Origin: Tubiluchus corallicola
Taxonomy: Eukaryota; Priapulida; Priapulimorpha; Priapulimorphida; Tubiluchidae
Length of the DNA stretch: 24,973 nt
Assembly: GCA_030141605.1 (NCBI GenBank)
Contig: JAQGDQ010001801.1
Location: 1 to 24,973, forward strand
Direction of reading: 5' to 3'
Part shown: positions 22,347-24,973 of the stretch, piece after piece
Numbering within the stretch: the first letter of the stretch is position 1
Layout of the letters: each line of letters starts with the position of its first letter
Program-made: the position numbers and the translations under genes
The notes under the pieces: model-generated
The model's database searches: none
What the model was told of the DNA's origin: nothing
The model's input: the letters and a program-made list of their open reading frames with translations, nothing else

Positions 22347-22444
22347 TTAAACATCAAACAGCTGACTTATTTGCTTTTTAGACAATGTCCTGCGCATTGT
22401 TTCCTCATTTCCTCCCAATTCCTGCTGTTGTTGGTGCAAACTGA
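22347..22444 (-). CDS. Candidate exon with stop codon touching a splice donor
   Basis: A strong acceptor (CATTTTTATCTTTATTATTATAG) is followed in phase 1 by SLHQQQQELGGNEETMRRTL then SKKQISQLFDV and TAA. The TAA is directly followed by GTAAGT. The other two frames hit early stops, so the open frame matches the splice phase. The peptide is charged and glutamine-rich, like a cytoplasmic or nuclear tail. It could be an alternative C-terminal exon of the same unknown gene as 21489-21730, since both are entered in phase 1. Confidence 0.35.
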
Positions 22445-22516
22445 CTATAATAATAAAGATAAAAATGAAATTTATATTTACACATGGATCCTGGAGAGAG
22501 AATCTCTGATTTAGAG

Positions 22517-22965
22517 AAGGGGCGGAACTAGGGGGAGCGAGGGGGGCACGCACCCCCCTTGTCAAAATTTGCACCCCCCAGCGAAATCGGACAAATAATT
22601 TTTTGCAGTGAAAATTGCAGTTCGCATGTAATCATTTTCGATATGAATTTGAATTAGATAAAAAAATGTTTGGTAGCTTCAGTGTATTATTTTCTTAAAA
22701 CTTGTGTGTGATAAATTTCTGTAAATAACAATTTAGTTAGAGGCACATTAATAACGTTAGGTTAACTGAGAGTTCATTTTCTCATTATTGCTCTGTCCGC
22801 TACGCCGTCCTACACACATGCTAATTATAGGCCTGCATGCAGTATAAAAGGGCTTAAAATTGGCTTAACCATTATTTAACCACTTCGGATACCTCACCCC
22901 CCCCCCCCCCCCCAGAAAGTTTTTGCGCCCCCCCCCCCTGCTTGCCACATCTAGTTCCGGCCCTG
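22517..22965. mobile_element. hAT-like MITE with long C-tracts (449 bp)
   Basis: Left end AAGGGGCGGAACTAG pairs with right end CTAGTTCCGGCCCTG. Flanks ATTTAGAG (22509-22516) and AATTAGAG (22966-22973) form an 8-bp duplication with one mismatch. Near the right end are runs of 17 C (22897-22913) and 11 C (22928-22938); near the left end are CACCCCCC runs. No coding capacity. Confidence 0.7.
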
Positions 22966-23026
22966 AATTAGAGAATATTAAAATAAATTGCACGTTAATT
23001 CAAATACACCTCCGGACAGGAAAAAA

Positions 23027-23463
23027 CAGTCTCTTATATCCGATGTCCCTTATAGCCGAAGTTGAGTCAGACCGAGGGTGTATCTAGACCCGTACTTTTC
23101 TGTACCCATATTTTTATGGATTATTGCTAAACATTCTGTGCAAACGGTATGTAGGAAGCTCCTTCAGTGATGCGAGATGTATGTGACTGCGGAAACCGAG
23201 CTGTTCAAAGGCAGAGTTTGCGAAAAATTGAGGTTTTCACTTTATTTATAGGGTGCCTTATATGCGAGGTAATTTACCTGGGTTTCTATTATGCGGGAGC
23301 TCAAGATATCGTCCCTTATAACCAAAAGTCGCTGACATCCAATTACCTTATATGTAAAGATTTTTACATAACAAAAACATTACGAAAAATCGGGACCAGT
23401 GTTGGTGGTCCCTTGCAAGAGAGTGTCCATTATAAGCGAGTACCTTGTACCTGAGGTTGACTG
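23027..23463. mobile_element. Diverged pogo/Tigger-like relic (437 bp)
   Basis: Starts CAGTCTCTTATATCCGATGT and ends CTGAGGTTGACTG before TA (23464-23465). Repeated CTTATA-CCGA and CCATTATAAGCGAG motifs resemble pogo-type subterminal sequence. The left TA flank is not preserved. A 95-codon plus-strand open frame inside it has no transposase motif. Confidence 0.55.
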
Positions 23464-23517
23464 TACAAATAGGTGACAGTCAGACATCATTATAGCACTC
23501 CCCTTTATAATGTCAGC

Positions 23518-23932
23518 TAGGGGTGAGCATCGAATGTTCGAGTTTGAAGGCTTGAATCAAATTCGAACGAGTTTTTTTTAGTTCAAATTCGATTCGAACC
23601 TAAAACTATAAATTCAAATAATTCAGCATTTCAATCACATACGTTCTTTATCATTAAAGTGAATGAAACTATTAGCATAATTTAGCTGTGATTTCTGTGC
23701 ACAATTTTACACAAGTTATTGGTGGTTTTACTGCAGAATAAAATCCCGTAACATGCACGATCTTTGTAAGACTAATTTTTACTGGTGGTTCGAAAACATG
23801 TTCGAAAATCTTTCGTTCTCGATTTGAATTTGATTCGGATTTGAAACACCGCAGTTTGGTTTGACTGGAATTCGAAAGTCACAAGTTCGAGTCGATTTGA
23901 ATTCGTTTTCTGGTGGGGAATGCTCACCCCTA
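23518..23932. mobile_element. hAT-like MITE (415 bp), relative of 21869-22239
   Basis: Ends TAGGGGTGAGCATCGAAT and GGAATGCTCACCCCTA are inverted repeats, and the interior is rich in TTCGAATT/ATTCGAA as in the relative. A clean 8-bp target duplication is not visible. Confidence 0.65.
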
Positions 23933-23976
23933 AAGCCAACCTCACTTAGTACCCAAACTGTAAGCAAAATAAGCTG

Positions 23977-24021
<45 letters not shown>

Positions 24022-24077
24022 CAGGGCACCTATATATATATATATGTTTATATATATATTTCTATATATATATAGAC
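23977..24077. repeat. (TA)n microsatellite with a repeated flank
   Basis: Three runs of TA dinucleotides. The unit TATATAGACAGGGCACCT occurs twice (about 24015-24031 and 24070-24087), so a TA tract with its flank was duplicated. Confidence 0.9.
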
Positions 24078-24087
24078 AGGGCACCTC

Positions 24088-24973
24088 ATTATAAAGCCAA
24101 ATTTCCTTAATGCGAATTTTTTGCAGTCAAACAGTAGGTGGCAGCACAAAGAGGTTTGAATGTACACAAACAGAGCGTAAGTTCTGCATGAGTTTTTAAT
24201 ATGCTGATATAGTGAAACTGTGATATAGTGAGGTTATAGTACAATTGTAGTAGTTGAGCCCTCTTCACATCTTTGACTAAGATTCCTCTTTGCCCGTTGT
24301 CCCTGAAGAATGTTCGTAAATAAATTGCCGATGCTTTGCTCTTTTCGGATGTTAAAGCTTTGGGCGGATTTCGTTAAAATTTAGCTGTTGAGAATCTCTT
24401 CACCATTTGAACCGATCCATTGAGTTCCTATTTTAGCGTAATCCATATCCGATAACTGGATGTTAAACACGACTTACGAGGGTTAATTACTATTTTAACA
24501 TTTAAAAAACAAACAAGGAGAAATAAAAGTGTTCTTGCAAACCAAAACTCTCCACAAGTCGGCATAGTTAAGACTAGAATGCACCAAAAATTTGGTCTAG
24601 TGGTATTTTTTTTTGTTTTTTGTAAAAACAAATGCTAAATGTATTGGATTTTTATATTCCAGCATCAAATTACCAATAAAATATCCAAAAATGCTAAAAA
24701 TCTAATTTTATAACTACATGTCCACTTCTCTGTCTAGAAACTAGTACTGGAATTACAAAAAATGCGTCATTTCAAACTCGGATAGTAGCTCGTGGAAGCA
24801 GTAATTTTTCTTCAGGTTTTTTTCTGTTGACAAGGCCAGATCTTTGTGAGGAAGCGCCATCTACTGGATTTAAACGTAACTTCAAAGTGTTCTTGCAAAG
24901 TCTGTAGCAACCAACATTCATACGGTTTGTTAAGTGTTTTGTAGAAATGCGACAAAAAATGATGGGAAATTAT
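24088..24973. other. Unannotated right end
   Basis: About 890 bp without a supportable gene. A 67-codon minus-strand frame at 24428-24631 has no splice or domain support. Two single CTCF-like matches occur: ACAGTAGGTGGCAG (24131-24144, 13 of 14) and, on the minus strand, CCAGTAGATGGCGC (24854-24867, 14 of 14). Confidence 0.4.

Noticed and set aside
23167-23454. 95-codon plus-strand frame as a gene
   Set aside because: Lies wholly within a pogo-like transposon relic and shows no transposase or other domain.

Overview
The window is metazoan nuclear DNA, AT-rich, probably from an invertebrate. Evidence: GT-AG exons separated by kilobase introns, immunoglobulin-like domains with one exon each, a signal-peptide exon, a transmembrane exon, and short cut-and-paste transposons of pogo/Tigger-like and hAT-like type. 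The species cannot be named from sequence alone, and there are no bacterial gene features.

The main gene is on the minus strand and runs from about 17.88 kb down to about 3.16 kb, possibly to 2.39 kb. Reading 5' to 3' it has: a signal-peptide exon (17807-17876), three Ig-like domain exons (11747-12115, 9110-9457, 6743-7114), a transmembrane exon (4670-4792), two tiny cytoplasmic exons (3538-3570 and 3159-3203), and a candidate terminal exon with poly(A) signals (2389-2435). Every internal junction is phase 1 and every exon has GT/AG edges. The joined model is 1407 nt, about 468 residues. It is a type I membrane receptor of the immunoglobulin superfamily with about ten N-glycosylation sequons. 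All three Ig domains lack the usual strand-F cysteine (Y-x-L instead of Y-x-C) and share a cysteine in the inferred strand E (C-Y-x-A-T-L).

The introns are packed with minisatellites with units of 20, 21, 23, 28, 36, 38, 41, 47, 56 and 83 bp. Together these arrays fill about 9 kb of the first 17 kb, and none of comparable size occurs upstream of the signal-peptide exon. The 47-bp array carries 11 copies of a sequence matching the CTCF core consensus.

The left end (1-3891) is a giant inverted repeat. Its two arms are nearly identical, each about 0.9 kb plus an inverted 41-bp minisatellite, around a unique spacer of about 260 bp. The two cytoplasmic exons of the gene lie in the right arm, and intact mirror copies lie on the plus strand in the left arm. 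Pairing is still perfect at window position 1, so the palindrome probably continues to the left. A tail-to-tail duplicated receptor gene is one explanation and a fold-back assembly artefact is another.

From 18 to 25 kb the DNA is gene-poor. It holds two coding-looking minus-strand exons (21489-21730 and 22347-22444) that may be alternative 3' ends of another gene, three hAT-like elements, a pogo-like relic and AT microsatellites.
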